Notes: generated from the sequence alone by a model not told the origin. A stretch of 64,000 nucleotides of DNA from Zobellia galactanivorans (GCF_000973105.1 NC_015844.1:4398501-4462500), one strand, 5' to 3'. Shown: positions 55,839-64,000, counted from the first letter of the stretch. Numbers and translations are program-made.

Positions 55839-58070
55839 CTAAAAGGTGACCGAAACTTTTCCCCTTAAATAAAAGGGTGTACCCGGAGTAAAATGAATTT
55901 CTTCTACGGGTTCGGTTTCGTTAAAAAGTCGACTTTCAGTGGCAAATTGGGTTTCGTTCCATTCGGTGTCAAACAAGTTTTCTACAATTATGCCCAAGGT
56001 CCAATTCTTAATGGAATAGTTGATGTTCAAGTCGGTTACAAAATATCCTTCCGCCACAATGGAATTATCCTCGTTGGCAGGTCTATCCTTCACGAACTTA
56101 TAATTGATCCCTCCTGAAAAATTATTGATATTACTAAAGGAGAGTCCCGCCGAAGACGTTAGGTCGGGGGCCAAGGGAATATAGTCTTGACCGCTTGGGT
56201 CTTCACTACTTCTCGCGTAGGTATAGTTGATATCACCATTGGCATAGAGCCAGTCGGTAAGTTGGTATCTTAAACCGAAATCTAGCCCAAGGCGCTTGGT
56301 TTTTCCGCTGGGTTCAACGATGCCCGCATCGCCAACGTAAACGAATTCCTGGTCAAGGAAGAGGGACCATAGGGCTACATTGATCGCAAGTCTGTCTATG
56401 GGTTTATAAATAGCACCCAGGTCCGCCCCATAGGCCAAGGGTAAAATTTCCTTGCCATTGTTGGCTGTAACCACTCGGGTGTCGTTTGAATGATAGCCTA
56501 TACCTGACTTGGCAAATAATTGCAAGTTTGACGTGGGGGCATAGATGATATTGAGTTTGGGCCCGAGAAAAAGTTTGTTTTCACTTTTGCTATCGTAGGT
56601 TTCGGAAAGTTTATCGATATAATCGAACTTAAAATAGTCTAACCTGAGCCCTGTGTTCAGGGTCCATTTGTTTTTCTTGTAGGTGATATCAAAAAAACCG
56701 TAGGCATTAAGTTCGTCAACATCGCCGAAAGCCAGTCGCTCCAATAGGGTTTGGCGATTCTTGGTACGGGAGAGTTGAACGTCATTGACATCATCGTACC
56801 TAAACCCTATACCGGACTCGTACTTGAACTGTGAATCGTGATCACCAATATGAACGGAATGCTCGTAACTGGTTTCGGCCCCGATTATGGTGCGGTCTTC
56901 AGATTGCCTTATTTGGTCGCCGTTTACGGGGTCTTCCAAAAAGAATGTAAAATTGGAGAAAAGCTCGAAGTCATATTGGGTCAGATAGGCTTTAGATTTT
57001 ACCCTTGAATGCTCATCAAGCTGTTTGGTATGGTTCAAAAGAAGGTTGCTCCTGCTGGTATTTCCTCCCTCCGTATCATCAATGGCCCCAAACCTACTGA
57101 TGCTACCCGCGTCAACGCTACGTTGTGGTATCTGGCCCGAAGCGTCCCATTTACTTTGAAAGTGCGATAGGGTAAGGGTCAGGTCCTGATCTTTTCTATT
57201 ATTGAATGAGTATCGTCCCATAATATTGATGCGATTGAAGTTTTGCGATGATTCAAAAGGACCATCGGTCAGAACCAGCTCAGAAGCCAAATAAGCGTTG
57301 CTAAAGTCGCTTTCGGCAACTTTGAACATACCTAGGGTACGGAGTGTATTAAACTGTCCTAGCTCAAGGGAGACCGTATTCTTATCGATTTTTCGTTTCG
57401 TTTTCAAATCGACGTAGCCGGCCGTATTGAAATTTCCCTTGTGGACATAATAGGGCCCCTTTCCGAAGTCGATGTTATCTATGGTTTCTGGGATAATGAA
57501 ATGCATATCGGAATAACCCTGTCCGTGCGCATGCGATACCATGTTTACGGGAAGTCCGTCTACATTTATGGCCAAATCGGTTCCATGGTCGATATCGAAT
57601 CCCCTTAAGAATATTTGTTCGGCTTTTCCTCCACCGGCATGCTGCCCTATAATTAACCCCGGTACTTTTCGCAATATTTCTTGTGAAGATTTTACGGGAT
57701 TTGCCTTTACGTCTACATTGACAAAATTGCTCAGCGCATTTACTTTTGAAACCAATACGACTTGGTCGAGTGAGACGGCCGATTCTTGAAGGATGATTTC
57801 TACTGTGCTATTCAATTGGGCCTCGGTAATAGTAAGCTGTTGGTTTTTATAGCCCAAACTGTAGAAGTAAATCACATCACCGACCGAAATATCGTCCAGT
57901 TCAAAATATCCTGAAACATTGGTGTAGGTATACCCGCCTGTAGTCTTGTTATAGACCCCGACACCTTCTAAGGCGGTTTTATTTTCGCTTAGTACTTTGC
58001 CGTTCAGGTCATGGGCATAAGTGCTAGTACAAAAAAGCATTAATAATATATATATAATCTGTTTTTTCAT
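55839..58070 (-). CDS. TonB-dependent outer-membrane receptor
   Basis: A 743-residue receptor when started at the ATG at 58070 (MKKQIIYILL, a clear signal peptide); a start 13 codons earlier is possible but spoils it. Residues about 20-100 are a carboxypeptidase-regulatory-like domain (LNGKVLSENKTALEGVGVYN), then the plug (about 125-240) with KVPGLIIGQHAGGGKAEQIF and the His-bearing NMVSHAHGQGYSDMHF, and a beta-barrel ending in VSVTF. No SusD partner is adjacent, so it is not a classical polysaccharide-uptake pair. The His-rich protein encoded 104 nt upstream suggests metal or metal-complex uptake; this is inference. Confidence 0.88.
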   Translation of the reverse strand: MKKQIIYILLMLFCTSTYAHDLNGKVLSENKTALEGVGVYNKTTGGYTYTNVSGYFELDDISVGDVIYFYSLGYKNQQLTITEAQLNSTVEIILQESAVSLDQVVLVSKVNALSNFVNVDVKANPVKSSQEILRKVPGLIIGQHAGGGKAEQIFLRGFDIDHGTDLAINVDGLPVNMVSHAHGQGYSDMHFIIPETIDNIDFGKGPYYVHKGNFNTAGYVDLKTKRKIDKNTVSLELGQFNTLRTLGMFKVAESDFSNAYLASELVLTDGPFESSQNFNRINIMGRYSFNNRKDQDLTLTLSHFQSKWDASGQIPQRSVDAGSISRFGAIDDTEGGNTSRSNLLLNHTKQLDEHSRVKSKAYLTQYDFELFSNFTFFLEDPVNGDQIRQSEDRTIIGAETSYEHSVHIGDHDSQFKYESGIGFRYDDVNDVQLSRTKNRQTLLERLAFGDVDELNAYGFFDITYKKNKWTLNTGLRLDYFKFDYIDKLSETYDSKSENKLFLGPKLNIIYAPTSNLQLFAKSGIGYHSNDTRVVTANNGKEILPLAYGADLGAIYKPIDRLAINVALWSLFLDQEFVYVGDAGIVEPSGKTKRLGLDFGLRYQLTDWLYANGDINYTYARSSEDPSGQDYIPLAPDLTSSAGLSFSNINNFSGGINYKFVKDRPANEDNSIVAEGYFVTDLNINYSIKNWTLGIIVENLFDTEWNETQFATESRLFNETEPVEEIHFTPGTPFYLRGKVSVTF

Positions 58071-58174
58071 CGTGTATAGTTTGATGTATAAAATAGAAGC
58101 CATAGGCACACCACCACAATAAAGAAAAGCGGTGTGTACGGTATATTGTAAGCCCCGATCTATAGGGTCTTATA

Positions 58175-58651
58175 TCAAAAAAAATATGGCCGGATAGGTT
58201 TCGGTGGCTCTTCTATGGCATTGTAGTAGCTTGATTCTAGAAAGTTGTCGAAACAAAAATAAGTGGTTCGTGGTTCTGTGAATACAATACTGTCGTAGTC
58301 GTCAGAATCTTTGACCAGGTGTTTGTCGAATTTAAAATCGGCGTGCAGTTCTTCATCGTGATGCCCCTCTTCGTCGGATGCATCAAAGAGTGCGCTAAAA
58401 ACATCGATGAATTCGTGTTGGTGAAGTGTTTCTTGACCGGAATGTTGGTGGGCCCGATGGTGTTTTTCCGTAACCGAAGCATGGGAAATAAGGTTATCAT
58501 GAATTGTTAATATATGCGAGACCTCGTGAAGTACGGTTTGGATTTGCTGGTGTAAAGGATTGATGATATAACAGAGCGCAATAATCAAGGCCATATATTT
58601 GATAAGCCTTGATTTTAGGACTTTAGCCGAATTTTGTTTGGCGCAATGCAT
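58175..58651 (-). CDS. Small His-rich membrane protein with HExxH motif
   Basis: A 158-residue protein of unknown function. One hydrophobic segment (about 18-33) is followed by TVLHEVSHILTIHDN, which contains a HEVSH match to the HExxH zinc-site pattern, and a His/Asp/Glu-rich stretch (HHRAHQHSGQETLHQHEF, then DASDEEGHHDEE). The protein is too short for a normal metallopeptidase, so metal binding or sensing is more likely than catalysis. It is upstream of, and probably co-transcribed with, the TonB receptor gene. A start at the inner Met20 is possible. The 104-bp gap to the receptor contains a CACACC/GGTGTG inverted repeat. Confidence 0.65.
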   Translation of the reverse strand: MHCAKQNSAKVLKSRLIKYMALIIALCYIINPLHQQIQTVLHEVSHILTIHDNLISHASVTEKHHRAHQHSGQETLHQHEFIDVFSALFDASDEEGHHDEELHADFKFDKHLVKDSDDYDSIVFTEPRTTYFCFDNFLESSYYNAIEEPPKPIRPYFF

Positions 58652-58661
58652 ACAATCCTAT

Positions 58662-58703
58662 TTTACTCGATAATCGAGATTAAATGCTCCGAGGCTTGCC
58701 TCG
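58662..58703. repeat. Palindromic (REP-like) intergenic repeat, copy 2
   Basis: 42 bp identical to 9509-9550 except for one base. It contains the CTCGAT/ATCGAG and CGAGGC/GCCTCG stems. The flanks differ from copy 1 on both sides, which marks the ends of the conserved unit. It lies directly between the His-rich protein gene and the NRPS remnant. Confidence 0.8.
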
Positions 58704-58735
58704 AGGAAGTTTACGTAATCTTGAACGGGTACGTT

Positions 58736-59030
58736 CTATTCCTTTAATAAAAAGGTTAAGGTCTCTTCTATATATTTTAAATATTCTGCAATAGTAGGCA
58801 ATTCAAATATCTTTTTTAAGGGAAAATTATATTCTATTTCCTCATTGATACGGGGCGTAAGCCGTAGGGCTGCCAAAGAATGGCCTCCTAAAGAAATGAA
58901 ATTATGGTGAACTCCCTACCTTGCCCAATTGTAAAACTTTTGCCCATATACTTTCCAATAGGGTTTCAAATTCGTTTCGAGGGCCATTTGAACGCCGTTC
59001 AAATTTTATAAGCTGACCTTATCTATTGGA
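58736..59030 (-). pseudogene. Remnant of a nonribosomal peptide synthetase (end of A domain and carrier domain)
   Basis: Read on the minus strand, 58966-58916 gives ETLLESIWAKVLQLGKVG and, after a shift of one base, GVHHNFISLGGHSLAALRLT and then FELPTIAEYLKYIEETL, ending in TAG at 58738-58736. This is the phosphopantetheine carrier domain of NRPSs with its LGGHS attachment site; just before it, NGPRNEFE resembles the end of an adenylation domain. One extra G in the GTAGGG stretch near 58917 breaks the frame, and stops appear upstream. Nothing recognisable remains in 59031-59191 except short open stretches. It is a decayed 3' fragment, not a working gene. Confidence 0.8.
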
Positions 59031-59191
59031 AACGCTTTGGAACCCTGAAGAAAGGCGGCATAGGAGGATCTTTTCCTTTGAGCCTGTCGGAGCGATTGCC
59101 CTACCTCGGTCAATCCATAAAATTATCTACTATGGCTTGAAAGATGTAAGGTAGTGCTTCCCGATTTTGAAGTATAGACTTTTCTTGTCTT

Positions 59192-60496
59192 TTAATCCAT
59201 TACAAAGTTGAAACCAGCCGTAACAATTTGATAGCCAAAGGAGGTGTCGCGATCGTATCGATAGAACTTAAGGTCGATACTTTTTAGTCCGAATTTAGAA
59301 ATATGTAGTTGGGTAAAAATATCGGTATAAGATACGCCTAAACCATATTGATGCGCATTGTACTTAGAAAGGTCGTAGTCCGAAGTGTAAAAATTTTCGG
59401 TAGACAAATGGGTTTCATAGGGTGCAAAGTAATCCGCTGCCGTTTGATTGTAAAAACGATAGGAAGGATATACGGTAAACTTATCCGATAGTTTTATGGG
59501 GATTTCAACGCTTGCCGTATGTGAGTTGATGCCCCAGTCATCGAAGTAATAGCGATAATAGGTGCGTAGCGACAGTATTTCGTTCACATACCAGTTCAAA
59601 CGGCCTCCTATAGCGATTTTGAAGCGGTTGTCAGGAAGGCGTTCGATATCGTCGGCGAGATGGAAATCTTCAATAAAGCTATCCGCTACATCGCTGAAAT
59701 AAACCCTTTGAAAAGGCGTGGAAAGTAGGCCTTGTTGTTGCACGAGGTCTATCGATACCAATCCCTGAACATTCTTGTGCAATATTTGCGAAAGTCCAAA
59801 ACCCATGGAGTATGAGTTTCTGTTCTTCTTTGTTAACTCCGTGAATTGTGGACTGTAATTTGGGTTTCCTGAAATTTCGTCGGGTCTGAAAAAACCTAGC
59901 CCTCCATCGGAAAAAGGACGAAGTTCTATTGGGTAAACGGTAGTCCAGCTATCCAAAAAGACATTGGCATTTATACTGGCTTCAGTATTTTTTTCATTGA
60001 ATAGTTTGGAATAGCTCCCGCCAAATCCCAAAGAGAAGTAATCGTATTCCGAAGCGAGCGAAGCGCTGGCCGACCAAACATCGTTCCTGTTATCTGAACT
60101 ATGGGTATAACTACCTTTTAGGTTGACCCAATTATCGGCTTTTGAGGCCCCGCTACTGGCCACAAATGCATTGGCGCTACCTTTTCCGTCAAACGGATCG
60201 ACATTGCTTGAAGAGGCCGAGGTATAGGCCGATACGCCTGCATCTATGGTCAAGACATCATCGTCGTTCAAGGGTATCGATACTACTATGGTACCGGTAA
60301 TATCCGTTAGCTCTTCTGTTCCAATGCCGCCACTGACCGCTGCATTATCTCCATCTTGCGAGTAGTAGCTTGATAAAATATCGACTTCGGTACTCTCAAG
60401 AACCCGTTTTTTGTAGGTGGGTTCTTCTTGTGACCTTGCTTCGGCAAAAGCGAAAACCAGCAAGATCAGGAGTATATTTTTTATGTGGATCGTCAT
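59192..60496 (-). CDS. DUF3570 outer-membrane beta-barrel protein
   Basis: A 434-residue protein with a signal peptide (MTIHIKNILLILLVFAFAEA, start ATG at 60496; an upstream in-frame ATG at 60547 lies inside the DUF4266 gene). The rest alternates short polar and aromatic strands (SYTHSSDNRN, WSASASLASEYDYFSLGF) and ends FNFVMD, as outer-membrane barrels do. It fits DUF3570. An exact flavinylation motif (DxxTGAT type) is not present; the nearest matches are DITGT and YTSASS. Function is unknown, but genes of this family sit next to apbE and DUF4266 genes, as here. It follows DUF4266 by 13 nt. Confidence 0.82.
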   Translation of the reverse strand: MTIHIKNILLILLVFAFAEARSQEEPTYKKRVLESTEVDILSSYYSQDGDNAAVSGGIGTEELTDITGTIVVSIPLNDDDVLTIDAGVSAYTSASSSNVDPFDGKGSANAFVASSGASKADNWVNLKGSYTHSSDNRNDVWSASASLASEYDYFSLGFGGSYSKLFNEKNTEASINANVFLDSWTTVYPIELRPFSDGGLGFFRPDEISGNPNYSPQFTELTKKNRNSYSMGFGLSQILHKNVQGLVSIDLVQQQGLLSTPFQRVYFSDVADSFIEDFHLADDIERLPDNRFKIAIGGRLNWYVNEILSLRTYYRYYFDDWGINSHTASVEIPIKLSDKFTVYPSYRFYNQTAADYFAPYETHLSTENFYTSDYDLSKYNAHQYGLGVSYTDIFTQLHISKFGLKSIDLKFYRYDRDTSFGYQIVTAGFNFVMD

Positions 60497-60509
60497 ATCT
60501 GACACTTTT

Positions 60510-60722
60510 TTAGTTACAGCCGCATCCGCCACCGGTTTTTCCTCCATTTGCCCCTGCGGCCGCTTCGCGATATGAATGCGCGATCGTTACATTTCGGTCG
60601 CACTTTTTGTCCGACAGGGCCATATCGGGATCGTTGAGGTTTACTTTATCGTACTCTTTTACCACCACACAACTGTTTAGGGTTATGATAAACAATACTA
60701 CTGTCAAAAATCGAGCGATCAT
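60510..60722 (-). CDS. DUF4266 small lipoprotein
   Basis: A 70-residue lipoprotein. Lipobox LNSC (Cys18) is followed by a short linker, LNDPDMALSDKKCDR, and a Gly-rich tail GGKTGGGCGCN with two closely spaced Cys. This is a full-length DUF4266 protein. The CxC end could bind a metal or form a thioether or disulfide. Its ATG overlaps the stop of apbE (ATGA) and DUF3570 follows directly, so the three are one operon. Function not known. Confidence 0.85.
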   Translation of the reverse strand: MIARFLTVVLFIITLNSCVVVKEYDKVNLNDPDMALSDKKCDRNVTIAHSYREAAAGANGGKTGGGCGCN

Positions 60723-61699
60723 AATTTTTCTATTTCTATTTTGTCGGATGTATGGATGTTTCCTTTCCCGTCAATTAAAATGCATTCAACATTCGGTATC
60801 TGGTTGATTCTGTTAAGCCCGACTTCCTTCCCCATAACAAAGACCGAAGTGGCCAAGGCGTCGGCAAGTTCGGCTTTTGGGGCGAATACGGTTGCGCTGA
60901 TGATGCCCGCGGACGGATAGCCTGTTCTCGGGTCGATGATATGGGAATAACGAATACCGTTAAACGTTACGTATTTTTCGTAATTGCCAGAGGTTACAAC
61001 GGCTCCGTGTTGTATGGGAAGCAGTGCAAACACCTTATTTTTATCCATCGGATTGGTGATGGCCACTTTCCAAGGCTCGCCGTTTGCTTGTTTGCCCCAT
61101 GTGTTCATATCGCCAGAGGCATTGATGATACCGGAAACCACACCTTCGCTCATGAGCATTTTTTTGGCATGGTCGGCCGCATAGCCTTTCCCTATGCCCC
61201 CAAAACCTATTTTCATGCCCTTTTCCTTTAGAAAGACGGTGCGGTTTTCTCTGTTTAAAACGATTTTTTTATAACCGACTCTAGAAACGGATCGTTTTAT
61301 GGCTTCGGGGGCGGGAATTGTGGTCATACTCCCGTCAAACTTCCAAAGGGCATCCATGGAGGCGTAACTAATGTCAAAAGCACCGTCGGTGAGTTGGCTA
61401 ATGGCAAGGGACCGTTCGATAAGGTCGAACAGTTCTTTGTCGACTTTTACCGGTCTGATTCCTGCGTTTTTATTGATTCGTGAGGTCTGCGACAGACTGT
61501 CCCAAGAAGAAATCAATTTTTCAATTCTTGAAATATCGGCAACGGCCATATCAATATATCTATGGGCCTTGGTCGAATCGGTATCGACAACGGTGATGTC
61601 GAACCTGCTGCCCATAAGCCTTAGGGTACGGCTATAACTTTCTTGTGATCGAGCGTATATAGCGGTAAACACGCAAAGGGCTAATAATATCCTCTTCAA
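60719..61699 (-). CDS. apbE: FAD:protein FMN transferase, ApbE family
   Basis: A 326-residue exported ApbE protein: signal peptide to about residue 19, then GGIGKGYAADHAKKML, INASGDMNTWG and SHIIDPRTGYPS, the FAD/Mg site, with AELADALATSVFVMG near the C-terminus. ApbE attaches FMN to a Thr/Ser of a partner protein through a phosphoester. The start is TTG at 61699, which gives a good signal peptide. No obvious flavinylation target (DxxTGAT) is encoded in the two genes that follow, so the substrate lies elsewhere or has an unusual site. Confidence 0.92.
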   Translation of the reverse strand: MKRILLALCVFTAIYARSQESYSRTLRLMGSRFDITVVDTDSTKAHRYIDMAVADISRIEKLISSWDSLSQTSRINKNAGIRPVKVDKELFDLIERSLAISQLTDGAFDISYASMDALWKFDGSMTTIPAPEAIKRSVSRVGYKKIVLNRENRTVFLKEKGMKIGFGGIGKGYAADHAKKMLMSEGVVSGIINASGDMNTWGKQANGEPWKVAITNPMDKNKVFALLPIQHGAVVTSGNYEKYVTFNGIRYSHIIDPRTGYPSAGIISATVFAPKAELADALATSVFVMGKEVGLNRINQIPNVECILIDGKGNIHTSDKIEIEKL

Positions 61700-61743
61700 G
61701 ATCGGGCGGATTGAATTCTATAGACTTATGTAAGATGTATCAA

Positions 61744-61787
61744 CAAAGATACTGGGCAAAGGTATGCCTCTATCTTATACAAATGTA
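61744..61787 (-). promoter_or_regulatory. Cluster of three possible -7 elements upstream of apbE
   Basis: The minus strand contains TATCTTTG (61751-61744), TACCTTTG (61764-61757) and TACATTTG (61787-61780), all fitting TAnnTTTG, within 44 nt. The TTG of the third lies 15 nt upstream of the second, slightly short for a -33. One of them probably starts the apbE operon. Confidence 0.4.
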
Positions 61788-61808
61788 AAAAGTGCGGAAA
61801 TATTGTGT

Positions 61809-62837
61809 TTACGCGATGTTGACAGGCGATTTTTCATCGTTGGAACGGTAGATGGCATCTTGAACCTCTATGTTCTTTAGGTATTTAGATACCTCCGTTT
61901 CAAAGGGCTTGTTATCGCACAGTCGTTCTATGAAATGTGATTGTGTGGCGAAGACACAATCGCCCGAAAAGTTCTTATTCTCAAAGTGGTAGGTGTGCTT
62001 GGTTTCTTTTTTGCCGAGGGGCTGCACGGTAATGGTGCCGTCGTCATAGAGCCTTATGCTGCCCTTGGGACCATCGATCAGTACCGAGCCAAAGGTCAAC
62101 CTGGGGTCTTCGGCCGTATTTTCGTTATAACGGCTCGCATCTAAAAAGCCTAGGGTTCCATTTTCAAAATCAAAATTTACCCAAGCAAAATCCTCCCCTT
62201 TAATATTGGGGTTCAAGGTGCGTAACTTGGCGTAAACACTTTTGATGTTTCCTCCCAAAAAGCTGAAGACGTCAATAAAATGGATACCGGTCTCATAGAT
62301 AAGCAGGCGGTCCATTTTACGGAAATAAGGTTGTCGGTTCATATAGGCGTCGTCTTGCCAGCCATCTCCCATGCGCATACGAAGTTGAATGGTCTGTATT
62401 TTGTCGCCTATTGTATTCTGTTCCAATAGCTTTTTGATTTCGCGGTACCATGGCATAAACCGGAAATTCTCGTGTACCATCATACGGACTCCCGAGCTTT
62501 TTATCATTTCTGCTATTTGAACGGACTCCCCATAAGTAGGGGCCAAGGGTTTTTGACAGATGATATCGATTCCGTTTGCAATGGCAAGTTTACAGAGTTC
62601 TAAATGGGTTTCAGGGGGTGTTATAATATCAACGAAATCAGGTTTTTCCGTTTCGAGCATGGTAACCACATCGTCATAGGCCTTTTTGAAACCATAGGTG
62701 TCACAAACGGTTTGGGCCTTTGCGAGTTGGTGGTCGCAAATGGCTGCAATCTCTACATTCTCTATGCGTTGCCAGGCATCAAAGTGAAATTGACTAAAAT
62801 AACCTGCCCCGATACATACTCCTGTTAACTTTTTCAT
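61809..62837 (-). CDS. Gfo/Idh/MocA family oxidoreductase
   Basis: A 342-residue NAD(P)-dependent sugar or inositol oxidoreductase: GVCIGAGYFSQFHFDAW (nucleotide site), IICQKPLAP (the EKP-type motif with Gln-Lys-Pro), and MDRLLIYETGIHFIDVF as the substrate-side His segment. Members oxidise or reduce free or bound sugars. It lies 1 nt downstream of the MFS transporter gene, so it very likely acts on what the transporter brings in. Not obviously linked to the polysaccharide locus. Confidence 0.88.
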   Translation of the reverse strand: MKKLTGVCIGAGYFSQFHFDAWQRIENVEIAAICDHQLAKAQTVCDTYGFKKAYDDVVTMLETEKPDFVDIITPPETHLELCKLAIANGIDIICQKPLAPTYGESVQIAEMIKSSGVRMMVHENFRFMPWYREIKKLLEQNTIGDKIQTIQLRMRMGDGWQDDAYMNRQPYFRKMDRLLIYETGIHFIDVFSFLGGNIKSVYAKLRTLNPNIKGEDFAWVNFDFENGTLGFLDASRYNENTAEDPRLTFGSVLIDGPKGSIRLYDDGTITVQPLGKKETKHTYHFENKNFSGDCVFATQSHFIERLCDNKPFETEVSKYLKNIEVQDAIYRSNDEKSPVNIA

Positions 62838-62838
62838 T

Positions 62839-64000
62839 TTAGTATAGTGAAAAGTGTTTTGATGGTTTCATATTGTACCAAATGAATATGGCCATAATGT
62901 TGAGGGCCGCACCTACTATAAAAAATAGGGTAGTGGAACCTGTCCATGCCAATAAATAAGGGAATAATAGGGCTGTAATAAAGGCTCCTATGTTTCCGGC
63001 CATGTTCATTGTGCCCGATACCGTTCCCGAGTGCTTTTGGCCAATATCAACACAAAAGGCCCAAGATGGGGGAAGGGTCATGTCCGCCCCAAAAATAGCG
63101 ATACTTAGAAAAACAATGGCTCCAACGGCCGAATCCATATAAATACTTCCCAAAAGACCAATGGCCGCAAGGCCAAAACCGATAGATGCGGGCAATATTC
63201 TCGATTTGTTCCAATTGCCGTTTTTGAATATCCTGTCGATCAGCCAGCCTGAGACCCAATTGCCTATGGCCCCAAAAGTGAGGGGTATGGCCGAGTAGAA
63301 TCCGGCCTCGACCGTTTCTAGTCCGTATTCGCTCTTTATATGGGGAAAGAGCCAGGTAAGGGCAAAGAAAAAGGTGAAATTACTGGCAAAGTACTGGCCC
63401 ATGGCCAACCACATGTTCCTTGATTTAAGCAGGGTTCCGAAATGTATTTTTTCCTTGGTTTTTGTAGCTTTTTTGTTTTGTCGGGAGGCAATGATAAATT
63501 CCTTTTCCACCTTTGAAATACCGTTGTGTTCCTCGGGGGTGTCACGGAATAAAAAGTACCAGGCCAATGCCCAGAGCACGCCAACGGCACCTAAAATGAA
63601 AAAGGTGATCCTCCATCCGAAGTCGTTTACCATCCAGGCAACGGCAGGTAGGGCGAAGGCCGCACCTAGTCGAGAACCGGAAAAATTGATGCCGGTTACC
63701 AATCCCCGTTCCTTTAGGGGGATCCAGCTAAAAATGGCCCTTGACATGCCGGGAAAGGCACCCGCCTCACCCGCGCCAAAGAGAAAACGTACGATCAAAA
63801 GCGATATAAAATTAAATGCTGCTCCCGTCAATGCGGTAAACACCGACCATAAGGTTACGATCATAGTGAGTACCCGGCGTGGCCCGAAGCGGTCGGCCAA
63901 AATACCCGACGGGGTTTGAAAAAAGGCATAGCCAAGGGAAAAGGAGGCTAGAATCCATCCCATTTGTTTGTCGCTGAGGTTCAGGGCTTCCGAAATGGGG
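62839..64000 (-). CDS. MFS transporter, anion:cation symporter (hexuronate/glucarate) type, 5' end cut
   Basis: 387 residues are visible, open through the right edge; the frame continues upstream of the Met at 63963 with ISEALNLSDKQ, so the true start lies outside the window. SGILADRFGPRR is the MFS motif A, GAGEAGAFPGMSRAI and the FRDTPEEH segment mark the ACS family, which carries sugar acids such as hexuronates and glucarate. About eleven hydrophobic segments are present. With the Gfo/Idh/MocA gene it forms an uptake and oxidation unit, probably for a uronate-like sugar; the substrate is inferred only from the family. Confidence 0.88.
   Translation of the reverse strand, partial: PISEALNLSDKQMGWILASFSLGYAFFQTPSGILADRFGPRRVLTMIVTLWSVFTALTGAAFNFISLLIVRFLFGAGEAGAFPGMSRAIFSWIPLKERGLVTGINFSGSRLGAAFALPAVAWMVNDFGWRITFFILGAVGVLWALAWYFLFRDTPEEHNGISKVEKEFIIASRQNKKATKTKEKIHFGTLLKSRNMWLAMGQYFASNFTFFFALTWLFPHIKSEYGLETVEAGFYSAIPLTFGAIGNWVSGWLIDRIFKNGNWNKSRILPASIGFGLAAIGLLGSIYMDSAVGAIVFLSIAIFGADMTLPPSWAFCVDIGQKHSGTVSGTMNMAGNIGAFITALLFPYLLAWTGSTTLFFIVGAALNIMAIFIWYNMKPSKHFSLY

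Noticed and set aside
58071-58174. CACACC/GGTGTG inverted repeat in front of the TonB receptor gene as a metal-regulator operator
   Set aside because: The arms are 30 nt apart and do not fit a known Fur or Zur box; kept only as a remark.
59041-59160. Short open stretch on the minus strand upstream of the NRPS carrier remnant, including a CTCCGACAGGCTCA word
   Set aside because: It might be part of the former synthetase or another small repeat, but I could not match it to a domain, so no feature was called.
63374-63919. 181-codon plus-strand open frame
   Set aside because: It lies entirely opposite the MFS transporter gene, which has clear family motifs; the translated product has no recognisable feature.

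Overview
The window looks like chromosome of a marine member of the Flavobacteriaceae (Bacteroidota), of the Zobellia/Maribacter type. Evidence: a type IX secretion C-terminal domain on a 2039-residue exoprotein, a TonB-dependent receptor with an N-terminal carboxypeptidase-regulatory-like domain, lipoproteins with a CSKDT-type start typical of surface-exposed Bacteroidota lipoproteins, and several TAnnTTTG promoter elements. The species assignment is a guess from gene content.

About 55 kb (1-55642) is one very large exopolysaccharide/capsule locus. 1-5847 (minus) holds three GNAT/FemAB-like acyltransferases and an MBOAT + SGNH O-acetylation pair. 6175-24994 (minus) is the assembly operon: HAD phosphatase, ATP-grasp ligase, seven glycosyltransferases, a priming phosphoglycosyl transferase, three asparagine-synthase-like proteins, a Wzy-like polymerase and a Wzx flippase. 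The 12-25 kb part is visibly AT-rich and rich in Lys/Asn codons. 25165-33337 (minus) holds two paralogous surface lipoproteins with pectate-lyase-like beta-helices, the TviB/TviC pair for UDP-GalNAcA, and a secreted alpha/beta hydrolase. A DUF2264 protein (33802-35286, plus) follows, then a second MBOAT/SGNH pair, a UDP-glucuronate 4-epimerase and UDP-glucose dehydrogenase (minus). On the plus strand come a UDP-xylose synthase, a PLP aminotransferase, a WbpM/PglF-type 4,6-dehydratase, Wza and Wzc. A giant secreted sugar-dehydrogenase-like/PKD/malectin protein (48693-54812) and a CapC/CpsB-type PHP phosphatase (54902-55642) close the locus.

The enzymes together predict a Wzx/Wzy-made polymer with a repeat unit of up to about eight sugars. 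It should be rich in uronic acids (GlcA, GalA, GalNAcA), may contain xylose and a 4-amino-4,6-dideoxy sugar, and should be O-acetylated by two systems. Amidation of the uronic acids by the AsnB-like proteins is likely by analogy with Pseudomonas WbpS. The two lyase-like surface lipoproteins, the hydrolase and the DUF2264 protein inside the locus suggest that the cell also trims or remodels its own polymer.

55839-64000 is a separate region. It has a TonB-dependent receptor with a small His-rich HExxH membrane protein, a frameshifted scrap of a nonribosomal peptide synthetase beside a palindromic repeat that also occurs at 9.5 kb, an apbE-DUF4266-DUF3570 operon (an envelope system of unknown function), and a Gfo/Idh/MocA oxidoreductase with an MFS transporter cut by the right edge. 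No tRNA, rRNA, CRISPR array or intact insertion sequence was seen.
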